Source of the DNA: Pisaster brevispinus
Taxonomy: Eukaryota; Echinodermata; Asteroidea; Forcipulatida; Asteriidae
NCBI GenBank assembly: GCA_023634235.1
Contig: JAMKCF010000011.1
Coordinates: 1,878,001-1,942,000 of the forward strand
Direction: 5' to 3'
DNA: 64,000 nucleotides
Part shown: positions 23,701-36,700 of the stretch, piece after piece
Layout of the letters: each line of letters starts with the position of its first letter
Position numbering within the stretch: position 1 is the first letter of the stretch
Position numbers and translations under genes: made by a program
Notes under the pieces: model-generated
Seen by the model: only the letters and a program-made list of their open reading frames with translations
The model's database searches: none
Told to the model about the DNA's origin: nothing

Positions 23701-26700
23701 AGGTGTGCCTTTGATCAGATTTATCCTCTGAAAAAAAAATTTAGACAGAATAAAAAAGTTTGCAAAATGGCTGCCCTTGCTTGCTATTCTACTTGACATT
23801 TTTTTTTTCTCGAGGGTACATATCTTTTTCATGGCATAGTCTGACTGTGTGCCACATCCTGTGCTTGTACCATCAAAGGCACCATCCCATCAGCTGCCGT
23901 ACTTATAGACCAACAGACTCCAGCAAAACATACAGTTGGATTTTGAGGGTTTTGAATTTTGTTGTTGCTCATGTATGGACACGATGGACAGGGCTCGAAT
24001 TTTACACTGGCCCGCAGGCCCGAGGCCAGTGATTTTAGCATCGGGCCAGTAAACTTACGGCCGTACAAGTCCGGCGGTCTTGTGTTTATGAATAATAACA
24101 CCTCACTGTATTTTTGATTTAAACTGATAGATACATATATCTTTCAGTTCCGTTGAGTATTGAAGTATTACCCATAAGAAAAAGTGAGATAAATCTTCTC
24201 TAAATGTATGTTCCAAAAAACAGCTCAAATATAAAACTTTTCTGGTCCAGTAAAAGTTTTGAGCTACAAGCCCTGCAGTCTTGTGGATTTTTTTTCCCCC
24301 AAATTCAAGCCCTGATGGAGGTACCTATCAGAAGCCTTTGGGTAGAAACAGGACAGGGCTTGTAATTGGGAGAGAAAACAAATCACAAGACCGCAGGCCT
24401 TGTAGCTCAAAATGTTTACGGGACCAGAAATGTTTGTTCGAGACCTGAATCAAATCGAGAAAAAAAAAACCCTGATCTGAGTCCTGGCAACATACATTTA
24501 AATGCACTGAGACATTTGTAAGAGAAGATTGATATCATCTGCGTCTTTGTAAACTTCATTACTCAATAGAATTAAAAGGTATTTTTTCAGACTCAAAGTC
24601 AACATTTGAACGGCAGTAAAAGGATCGCCTTAAGGGGATGTGACATTTTTAGTCAAACATCAAGTAATAAATCACTGCATGGCACTTTTCCTCCTAATAT
24701 CTTGAATGGACCAAAGCTTCATTTCCTCAAAGGTTGAAATATTTTGAAATCTGAAGAAATTTAAAAGGGGATTACCTCTAAAAAAATAACTGAAACAGCA
24801 AAAGTTTCTTTCATTGTGTATGAAAGTCTGTAAACTTTCCCCTATCAAAAGGTGAATTAATGGGGAAGCAACTTTTTAAAAAAAACAGTGGGGAATTCCT
24901 AATTGAAATAAAATAATCAAGTTTCTTCCTTCTAGGCCCAAAACAGGTAAAACAATCATTTTGTATTAATTATATTTCTATATTTTTAGTTGTTAGGTAC
25001 GACTGCTGTCCTGCCCTTACTAAACTCATCAAACTGGGACAAAGGTAAACTGACTTTTACCCCCTACAAACCATAAGTGCAGTTCTAATGCCATAATCTA
25101 TCCCAACAACATTGGTCATGTTAGATTGCATTCAAATAAAGAGTTTATTATTTATAGACAAAGGTAAATATTGTTTTCCCTCTGTGTCACGGTTCCTGTT
25201 AAGATTGTAAGACTTGCTTTCCTGTAAATGGAAACAATTGCTGTGTGTTTTTTTTGTTTGTCTTCCTCATTCGATGTGGAGATACACTTTTTTGTGTATT
25301 TCGTGTCAATTAAAGGCAGTTTTTTTTGGTCATTTTAGTTTTATATTCCATACTATTTGTACATCTGAGAGCATTGAGTGGAATGTTGTGGCTGAGTGGT
25401 CAAGCACACTGGACTCAAGCTCTGGTGTTTCTGATCAGCAGAGTGTGGGTTCGAGTCCCGGTCATGACACTTGTGTCCTTAAGCAAGACACTTAACCATT
25501 ATTGCTTAATCCTGTAGATGGGGCATAAAGCCATAGGTTTTGTGCATTGTGTAATGCACAGAAAAGAAGCTAGTTACACTTATCGTTTCTGACAGTGGCT
25601 GCTGACAGTGGCTGCTGAATGCATCGCAGCACCTTGTGAATCATTAATATAAGGCACTACATAAATCACTCTCATAGTTCAAAAAATGTTCCTCTTTGTT
25701 CAAGCACTTTTTTTTACCTTATTGGTAGCTAGTTCACTCTATAAGACCTTGTATTATTATTATGATATTTACAAACATTAACATAAGAATGAAAATTGCG
25801 ATTTTAAGACCTGTTGTTCATGTCTTGAAATTCTGAGAATTCCCTTTTTTTGCTGCGTAGGATCTTTGTACTTTTTCAACCATGGACAAAAAGTAGTGGA
25901 GACAACTAGCTCTATAATGAGCCCTGTGATTAAGTTTGTTTACTCAACCAAGATGTATGCATATCTCTCTAATAAGCTTTGCCTTAAATAACATGGGTAC
26001 AAATTATTAAAACAGATGTCGTGATTCGTTAGATGTACAAGAGACAAGACATCACCTTTAAGCTTGTGAAGCTCCACGGGTATGTTGGCTACCAGATTAA
26101 AACCCCTATTGCCTAGGCCTTTTTTTGCCTACAGGTGACTTCAATCCTCCTATATTCTCCTCTCCTATGTCACTCCACACCAAATTGTTTGGGCTTGGGT
26201 AATTTTTGAACGCCTGTCTCAGTGATGAGCAACTGTTGTTTGGGTCTAAGACCCTGGGTTCGTCTGAAGGATGTTGACCTCTTGCACGCACATTGCTTGC
26301 GGCGTACGACTGTGCCACGCTCCTCGTTTTGGGGAGTCAGGTGGTGGGTTTGTAAGCGCAACTCGCCTTAGTTAAACTCGCACTACACTAAATAACATAC
26401 AAGGACCCTTACTTCCAAAATGGCGCAAGCAAGACTATTGTGATGATGATGCCAGGTTTATTGAGTCAATAGAAGGAATTGGGGAGGGTAAGGTTTAAGC
26501 AAAAGTCTAACTAGCTTGACCAAGTATTGGTAAAAAAGTTATAAATATTAATTTTGTCTCTGCACATATCAACGGCAGATTTTGTGTTTACTGCTCGGTT
26601 TCCAGTTTAATCGTGCTAACTGTGCGCACTTGACAAGCCAGGCATGCTAACTTTCCAGCGCTTACTGTAAACAAGCGACTGACGTAACAAATCCATGGTT

Positions 26701-29700
26701 AACGCGCAAGCTGGCTGCCTAATTTTCCCGCTAATCTGTGAAATACTCTAGCGCTTAATTAAGCAAATCTTTCTGCTAAAGTAAGCAGACAAAAAAAATT
26801 GCTTAATATTAAGCTGCTTCCTAAAATTTGCCTCAGGACACGATGTTTGCTGACACTTTGGATGGTATATTTCTCAGGATTTTTTTACCAAGTAAAAACC
26901 CAAGAAAGCCTGTGGCTTGATTGAACAATAAATATTTTGATATTTGCAGATGCAACACTATGTCTAAAGTACTCACATGCTTTTGTATATATTTATTAGA
27001 TTTTTTTTTCTTTATACCTGCTTTTAATTCTTCAACTTAAGAACTGCATCCTGTTTTCATCGAGGGGTTTGTTATCAACGTCAAGACACAAACAACGGCT
27101 GGTGTCATTAATTTGTCCGCTTCATTTCACCAATCATCCGATCGCTGATTTTTTTTTCTTGCTCCCCGACAAAACAACATTGTAATTTCTGCAGGGGCTG
27201 TGTAGGTATTGCTGGTGCAGACCTTCACTTTATTCGTTATTATTCATGGACCATACATGTACAATGAGCAATCTGGAAGACATCCATGTGTGGTTTCTAC
27301 TTTCTTTGAAGCAAACTTCTTTTACAGGGTAAAGCTTTGGAGATTGTCTGCCAAAATCTAAACAAGTTTGATGATTTTTTAATCCATGGAACTATATGAA
27401 GTTGTTACTGATTCTGATTGTCATACTTCAGTGTAATCCCGTCATCTTAGAGAAATCGGGTTTGAAACTGCTAAAGGGCAGGTATACCTTTGGTAATTGC
27501 TCACAAAATTAATGACAAAATAAAAACTTACTTGGTAAGACTAAGAAGAACTGCAGCTGTTGATAATGTATAACATTTTGAGAAACGACTCCCTTCTACG
27601 GAATATGGTTTTAGAGAAAGGGATTCAAAAACATTTCAATCTGAGAATCGTTTCTCAGATTGTAAAATCCAATTAATGTTTAGTCTTCCTGCCTGGACAT
27701 AAAGGCTCTGCATTTTCGGTGATACCTCAAGAACGCTACCACCTTTTGAAATGAAATGTTCACAGGTTAGTTTTATTGTGTGTATATATATATATATATT
27801 GATGCCTCTGACGAAGGTCCGGTTTGAATCGAAAGCTAAGGCCATCTCCCCTACTAATTTGATATATATATGCATCTTATAGGATTAAAACAATTGAACG
27901 GTTCCAAAAACCAACTTTGCTTTTAAATTAACTTGGTAAACAAGTTAATATATCTCTGTAAATCCACTGTGACTTTTGATTTATTAAGTTGACTACAGAT
28001 ATAAAGAAAGTTGATTTTATGTTGAAATATTTTATTGATACTAACAATTTTACCAAATCTGCATTTGCATTTACTTGAAAAAAAGCGCAGCTTAGTTTGG
28101 CCATTTAGCAAAGTTTTCAGCAGCTGGTTCTTTGGTGTGATTGTTACAAACAAGAAGGTTGAGAAGAAAATAAAACATTCAAGAAAACTGCCGGTCTGCT
28201 GGGTACATGATAAATTTCCTTTTTGCTCTTTTTACGAGGAATACTGTCTCTGATTCTCGGCTGCAGCACTTTACTGAAAGTGTGAAAATAGTGGAAAATT
28301 TACCTGCCACCTTATCAGACACGTGCACAGTGCGGTAGCAAGGACATGGATGCATTAACTATAAACATGTGAAACGGCAGCGGTACATGTACTCGCTGTT
28401 CAGAATTTATGTCTGATATAAGCTCAGCCATTAGTTGATGGATGCTCAGTGCGTTGGAAATCCACAGTGCATGGCTGCACTTCCAACTTTAGCATCAATT
28501 TGCATTGAAGATGTTTCAGCAGTCAATTTGAGGACCAAGTTGTGTGCACTGTTTTCTGTTACTCCATGTCCATTGAAATGCAATAGTAGGCTTCGTGGCT
28601 CTCTGAAAACAACCCAGGCATTTCATTCTTGTGATTTTCATCTCGGAGGGTATACTCGGATTTTGAGGGGAAAAAAATAAAGCCATAACTTGTTTGCATT
28701 GCATAATTTCTAGCCCTAAATGTAGGGTCATAGATTGGTAAATATCACAAAATAATAACCATAAAAACTTACTTGGTGAGAAGCACTGCAGCTGTTGATA
28801 GTATAAACTTATTTGAGGAAGGATTCCCTTCGAAGCAATATGATTTTGGATAAGTTTTCACTAAAAAAAACCATTTGAATCAGAGAAACAATTCATTAAT
28901 CATTTCTCAGGTTTCTGAGGGATGTTGTTTGAACTCAATGTTACCTCATTTAAACATGGATAGATTCAAAGTTCTTGTGAAAGTTTTTGACAGATTTTTG
29001 CCATTTTCTCAACAAGAAGAAAATGTATTCAGGTGAAACTTTTGGGGTTTCTTTCTTTATAATTTTGCCAATACAGGCCTATCAGCATTATGTTGACAAA
29101 AACCATTGTATTACCCTACCTTAAAACCCATGAAAGAAGATTTTTGCATTTTATATCAGACACAATACTTCCTATATGGCCAACCCTGATAAGTCGAACC
29201 CTTAATTCTACAGCCATGACATTCTTCCTACTTTTATCTGATTTCAATTTTTGTTTACCCTCAGAAAAATCAGAAAAATTGTTACTAAAATAGCAAGAAA
29301 AGTCTATTAAAGTCTACACCAGTTGTACATGTAGGTCAACCCTTGTACTCAGTAACAATTTCCTACTTTTTTCCCAGGCACCAAATAACATGCCAGATTC
29401 TATAAACTGTTAGAATGGTTTCACTCGCAGGCAGCAACCACCCATTAACATTTTAATATGAAAACCTATCACAATAAAGAAAGTCAATTAACAGCTCATT
29501 TTCCATTTTGTGTGTGTCAAACTGTGTGAACGTTTGTAAATTATTCTGAAAATCTACTGTAAAAAAGAGCAGCAATTTCAATTCAGAACATAAAATTTTA
29601 CCACCCCAGTAATATGCCTGTGGATTTTATTTTCACAGAACTCGGGAAAGTACTGAGTATACAGTGCTTAACAAACATCGGTGTAAGGGTAAAACTAAAT

Positions 29701-30705
29701 AGTATTCTTGATCCCCGATGCAAATTTAACATCTATTAAACATAAAGTTTGTTCAAAGATCACTTTTCCTTATCATGTAATTGCTGGTCGCAATCACCTT
29801 GTGTGGATTTGATTTAGGACAGAAATTTTGTGCATTAAACGCAAGCTCTCCGTCCATAGAGCCAGGACTATATATGCACTCGGCTCCCTCTCCCTGGAGA
29901 TACCTGGAGATTGACAGAACTCACAAACCTCATCAACCCGCGCCATGGCAACCACCCTAGATACACTAACCTCATCCTTTTTTTCGGGGAGACTGTCGTG
30001 TCGGATGATGAGCAGTGGTCGCGGCCGCTCGGGGCCACTGCATATAAAGAGTGATGCATTGAATTTACACACGTACTAAGACCTGGGAATAAAACCTCAG
30101 GTCATCCAAGTACACAGTAAAATTGAGGTGAGACGAGCATGGGGCAATGAGTTTTGCAGAGCAGTTATTACAGAATGCACCTTGCAGTTTATGTTTGTTA
30201 ACTTAAAGAGAAGTTGCAAAGTTTATTTCTAAGGCAGATCGATACAATTTTTTTACTGTTGTGTTCTTAATTGTTCTGATAAGATTCTGGAGGCCTGAAA
30301 TAACATACACATAGACCACAAAGACAGCTGTAGTTAAATCTTTTGTGATGAGGCAAAAGAAATTCTCAAGTTGCTGGGGACGAGATTTGGGGTCACGTTT
30401 TCAGTATTTGAGATATTTTCTCACGTTAAGTCTCATGGCAATATTTAAACTGTCAGTCTAAAAAATTATTCAAAGTAGCATGCTCCAGGTTCAGAATACC
30501 AACTGGACCACTGGCTTGAGTCCGGTAATTTTAGCATCAAAGTGTTCAAACTATAAACCCACAAGCTTTCAAAAAAATTTCTTCATCAGTAGAAGATAAT
30601 TTACTTTGGTTAATTGTCAACAATCGCGGTGTGTCTGAAGTCAAAATCTCAAGCCATTTTAATCAGATCCAAGTCAAATCCCATGATGTTCACATCATCA
30701 TCATT

Positions 30706-30751
<46 letters not shown>

Positions 30752-33700
30752 AGTTGTCCATCTGTTGGACATAGCCCTCCTTAGCTCTCTCTAGCCACTC
30801 TGGTCCATGTAGCCATGCCCATGTGTGCTTGTTATGTCATCTCTGCATCTTCTCTTTTGCTGTCCTCTCTTTCTCTTGCCTGTTCTAGGCTGTTATTCGT
30901 CTAGTCCACCTGTTGTCTTGGACCCTTGTCACATGACCTACCTATCTCCATTTGATCTCCTTTATCTCTCCAATGATGTTGTTGCCTTTTTTTCTTTCTC
31001 TCGTTTTTTTTTTATGGTTAATTTTTTTCCTGTAATTTAATGTACTGTTTTCTCTTCATGGCCCTCTCTGTTGTTCTCAATTTGTTGTTCAACTCATTTG
31101 TGGCAGTCTATGTTCCGCTGCTCCGTTTTTTAAGTGTAACTGGGGTCAGAGTCACTGAATCATATACCAGGCCCAATGTGGGGGTTAAGGGTTCTCCCCC
31201 CCCCCCCCCCCCCATAATTTGTTTTTAAATAGATACATTAATAAATTTAAAAATAAAAAAATGTGGGGAATTTAAAAAAGTTTTTTTTTTATAAAATAAA
31301 ATAATAATAATTAAATCAAAATAAATAAATCAATCAATCAATCAATAAAATAAATAACAAGAAATCCCATAATTTAACACAATCACTTCATTGTGTGTAT
31401 TTTATGGGTTTTTTACCTGTAGTTTATGTCATAAAAATGTAGATTTGTTAGTGCTCATTGTATTCCACTGTTTTCCACACTTCGCTTTCCTACAGCACTG
31501 TGAGACATAACTGTAATTTTGCGTGTTATGAACATTATTAAATATTATTAGTATTTTATTATTATTAACTTATAACTGATATTTAACATATTATGGAAAT
31601 GTCTTCAAATTACTAAACTGATGCAAGCTATGATTTTCAACAAGTTTTTTCTATAAAATGAAACCCACTTTGATGGTTTTTTACCAGTTGTTCACTAGAG
31701 AGACATACATGTAGCTCTCATTATGTGGAACTCAATCCAACACTTTGATAATTTGTTCAGTCTCTGCTCTTTCAGTTTCCATACGGTCGGTCGCAAAAGT
31801 GTTCAGAAAAGGCAGACATTCTTTGAATCACAAGTCTAATGCGCTAGAAGTACAACGTGTCTGATGTGTACATTCGTAATGTGGACTGTGAATTTGCCTG
31901 TTGGCCTTCGCAAATGATTAGATCATTTGCCATGGGACGAGGGATACAAGAGTCAAGGGACATCTGCAAGAGGGGGGGGGGGGGGGCTGATTCAAGAAAT
32001 CTATTGCCCCCTTAGTGTCAGGCACAATCCCGATGATCTATAGAGGTAGCATACAGGTTACATTGACGGGGTCTTCTGCCGTTAGGCGGCCGGTGGCTCT
32101 TTTGTCCATTTCATTAATGAAGACTGTTTATCCCTTATTCTTTCATTTCCCCACTGCCATCACCTTTAATCGTCGTCATCCTCATCTGATGTTTTAGGAG
32201 AGAGTCCTGTTCTGAAAGGGAGAGTGAGGAAGAACGATAAAGTAGGGTAAAGGGGTATCTCGTGGGCGATTGCAACATTGATAACAATTTTATTACACAA
32301 CTGTATGTTATTTGTTTTGCAGTTTCCTCAGATAATGTTGTTTTGGATCGCTGATCTGAGATTTTCGTCTATATGTAAAGCTTGAGAATTACAAAACAAA
32401 TGTAATCATGAAATTGTGATTGCACAAATTCATCATCAAAATCAGATGCGTAGAAGACCCCACAATGTTTGCAAAATGGGTGAATTTGCATGTAACTGTA
32501 GCAGGGTAACTCATGAAATACCAAATCTGGGCAGTCCCTTCAGGAGCTAGTGCATTTAGTGCATTTTTTCACACAACAAACATTGCATAAAAACCATCAA
32601 CGAAAGATTTACAAGAGCGGGATTTGAACCTGCGACCTTCAAGTTTATATGCCGGTGCTCTACCAACTGAGCAAACTAGCCCCATGTTGGCGATCTCCAT
32701 ATTCTGTCAATATCCTTGTTCAAGGGTACCAGTCAGAGAGCACACAACCATTTACTGCCGTCTAGCCAGGATTTGCACCCAGTTTGGGATACAACCTGGG
32801 ATGTGGCTCTGCAATGGGATCACCTGGGATTACCCAGTCAGTTTCCCGTGTGGCTTAGCACTTGATAGTTTGTCTTCATAAAATGCAAGGTTTTTTATGT
32901 TTCCTAGTAGGCTCTCTTTACACATACATTATCATCGATAAGGTTTCTGGTTACACCATCTACATGTACACAGGTACATGAAAACAATCTCTTTTTGGCA
33001 CGAACAAAGATAAATTGACTAGAGCAGGATTTGAACCTGTGACCTCCAGATTAACGTGCTGGCACTCTACCAACTGAGCTACCTAGCCCTTATGTTGGAG
33101 GTCTCCCTATTTTGTCAATATCTTTGTTCGGGGTGCCAGTGAGAAGACATTCAACCTGTAACTGTCATATAGCCAGGGATCCGACCCAAGTTCACGATAC
33201 AACCTGAAAAATAATCGCTCTATGAGTTGTTGACTTTGTGGTGGTTCTGAAAAAAAAAAAAATCCTTCCTCCATGAAGGAACCTAACCCTTTCTTATCGT
33301 AACCACCACAACTCACAGAGAGATTATTTTTATGTACATGGTGTTAGACAAAACCGTACTAGATCTCCACCGTGCTAAGTTTCAAATCCTATGTATATCA
33401 CGTCGTTATTCATACCATCAATGCAAACAGCAGCATTGGATGAAGAGATAGATCTGTCAGTCAACAATGCCAGCCGCTTATTAGCACTACACTTGAGTGT
33501 GGAGATTAAGCCATTAATCTCTAGCTTAATTGACACTTGTCTAGCTGGGGCTCATCAGAGAACATTGCTGTCAGTGGATGTGGTTGTCAGTAGGGATCTA
33601 TCAAAAGTAGATTGGAACAGACAGGGTCGGTCCGCTTGATGGAGGATTTGACTGCATCCTCCATGATTCAGTTTGGTACGGACTTTATTTCAAAGTTGTC

Positions 33701-36700
33701 GGCAGGGAGTTCCTTTCTGAGCATTCGGTATTGTCGATGGTGGTTTTGAATGATTGATAAATGGTGCCAGCCTGTCATGTGATATATCACGTTGTGAATG
33801 CATACACAGTACATCCTGTATAGGTAGTTCTGTGCACAGTTGCGCCACAACACACAACCTTTGCAGTTGAATGATTTTGAGTGGTTGCTCAACTTGCTAG
33901 AAAATACTACCAAGAAAGATAAGCACTAACAGTAAGACATGTAAAGAAGATTTATCTTATCTATGGAACGATATTTATCAGACTCAAAGTCAGCATTTGA
34001 ACGTAATTTGTTTCTGTTCAATATATTTGACAGCGAGGGAGGCAAATTATTATGCAAATAAAATATATAAGACTGGACTTGTCGGGTCATGAGTTGACTT
34101 GTCCCTGATGCTAAAATCACTGGCCTCAGGCCTGCAGTCCAAGGTTAATTTCAAGCACTTAGCACCCTTGTCTACAAGATGTATCTGACTACTGAGTCAC
34201 AGTGATTTAGTCTGCTTTGGAGGCATCATTGGTTTTATTACCAGAAATGAATAATAATAATCATGATGATATTAATAAAAGATCATCATAACGATAGCAT
34301 GTTATGGCTGAGCGGTCAAATGCACCGGACTCAAGCTGTTTGTGTTTCTGATTAGCAGAGCGTTGGTTTGAGTCCCGGTCTTGACACTTCTGTCCTTAAG
34401 CAAGGTGCTTAACCATTAGTACCTGATCCTTTGGATGATACTTAAAGCTGTATAGGTCCTGTGCGGTGTGTAACACGTAAAAGAACCCAGTTACACTTAT
34501 CGCTAAGAAAAGGGGTTCACCCCGGTGTTTCTGACAGTGGCTGCTGAATGCCCTGCAGCACCTTGTACCCTTTTAAGGTGCTACATAAAGAGGTCTCATA
34601 ATTCAAAAACTTCAAAAACCTTTCTTAAAATGTTTCTGTTTGTTCAAGCGCCTTGAGTACCTTGTTGGTAGATACGTGTGATATAGAAGACTCCAATATT
34701 ATTACTTTGATTAATGCGTATTAGATCCATTACAAATATGCTATAGTCATTACCCTACAAATGGATCAACTCATATCACAAACCTTTTGACTTTGACAGG
34801 AATGGTTGCCTGGCCGCATGGTTTATGGCAGTCATCAAAATAATGTTTTGTTTTGTTTTGTGCTTTTCAAGATTCAGAAGATTTTGAAGATGTTAAGGAC
34901 TAAGGGAAATTCTTTGGGTAGCTCAAATAATTAAATGTCATCAGTCTTTTTAATCTTTTTTTTTTAACACCAGAGGATTGGATTTTTTACTTGTATTTTA
35001 GGCTTAGTTTCAAACTTCCAAAAGGGGAAAAAATGACAAAAAGCATAATTTAGAATGTACTCCTCCCCTAAAAACAACAACAATTGAGTTCTGTGGGCAG
35101 CTCTTATGACTGAGTTGTCATCAGTGTTTTTAACTTCTTTTCAATCAGTATAAAACCAGAAGATTGAACTTTACATTTATTCGGTTTTTGTATATGTTTT
35201 TTTATATTTTTTGTATTTAAATATTGTACAAGTTTGTAAAATAAAAGTAATTTTTGTTCCCCCTTTAAAACCATTGGACCGACCATGTACATCATTTTTC
35301 TATCATTCACGGTCACCCTGTAAATTATACATGTAGGCCTACACTGTACAAATGTCATATGAGGGATTGTCAATGGCACCTTTTTCATCAGGCTCACTGC
35401 TAACAACACTCCAGGAATAAAAAATACGACCACAAAAAAAACCTGACATCACGTTTGATGGATCAGTCTGGAGGTGTCTTGTTTAATTATTCAGAACAAG
35501 CTAGTCGGTGCTCTCGGCCAATTTGAGAGAAGGAATTAAATTTTAATCATTTTTTTTCCCCTTCATTTTTTTTCTCTAGAAAGTGCAAAGTTATGCACTT
35601 TTAAAAGTAGTGTCTTAGACTGGTTCTTTTCAACTTAAATATTGAGTTATGGACAAAATTATTAAGAAAGGTACAATAAAAGTCGCATGAAAGTTTCAGC
35701 TGAATGCAGTGTCTACTTGCTGAGGAAACAGCAAAAAACTGTCACAGTATTTTCACACGAATGTTGAATCCATCCACATTTAGTGAGGTTACAGCAGGTA
35801 CCAACCGCATCTCTGGTCGGTGCATTTGCGAAAAAGACACCAACCCTCAGAAATCTGAGAGAAGATTCATGCACATGAATCATTTCCCAGATTCAAATGT
35901 TTTGGGGTGAAAAATTAAACCGTAATACTTTGAAGGGAATCCTTTCTCAAAATAGTTTATACTATCAACAGCTGCAGTGCGTCTCACAAAGTAAGTTTTT
36001 ATGGTCATTATTTTTCACAGTACGTTATTTACCAATCTTATAGCCCTACCTTTCACTAAAATGCTTCTCGTGAGTATGTCTAGTTCAACAGACTTGTCGG
36101 GGTACAGAATTTTTGTTCAATTCAAAACCAAACTGAGGTTAAATCAGGGCTTGAATTTTACACTAGATCACAGGCCAGACAAGTCGGATGGTCTTGGGTT
36201 TTTTTTAATTGACTAATAATAACTAACTAACTAACTGTAATATTGTGTTCAAGTGTTGACTTTGACTCTGATCAAATACCTTCCAATTCTATATTGGTAA
36301 TGAATAATGAGGTTTACAGACAAATGAGATCAATCTTCTCGTATGTCTCAGTGCTTGTTCAAATAAAAACAGTTAAATGTTTGTTGAACTGTGTCAGGAA
36401 TTGTTTCTCATTTTGATTCTGGTATTGGTCAAATAAATCTGGTCAGGTAAATCTAGTCAGATCCCTTTTTGGGAATGGGAACCAGGTGTCATTGTTGCTG
36501 TTGCATACTGGGAACATGGCAACGGTTTGATGATTTGTTTAGTATAAAACATTCAAAAAATTGTGTGGGCGAATGACCAAATTGCGTTTTGAACTTGCAA
36601 TTTTATGAAAAACATCGAAAGCTTACAAAGTAACAGGTGATACAAAAAAGCGCTATTTCAATTATAACTATAAACTAAGGTTGTATCGTAAATTTGGGTG

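Noticed and set aside
25384..25470. Functional tRNA-Leu gene
   Set aside because: It continues without a terminator into a SINE body shared with other copies, and the stems are imperfect.
31195..31215. Poly-C and poly-G runs throughout as functional quadruplex signals
   Set aside because: They are pure homopolymers scattered in introns and repeats, several inside MITEs. Length may also be unreliable in assembly.
33018..33092. Functional tRNA-Asn gene on the minus strand
   Set aside because: The cloverleaf is recognisable but position 33 is C rather than U, the anticodon stem is weak, and the segment is part of a repeat with many decayed siblings.
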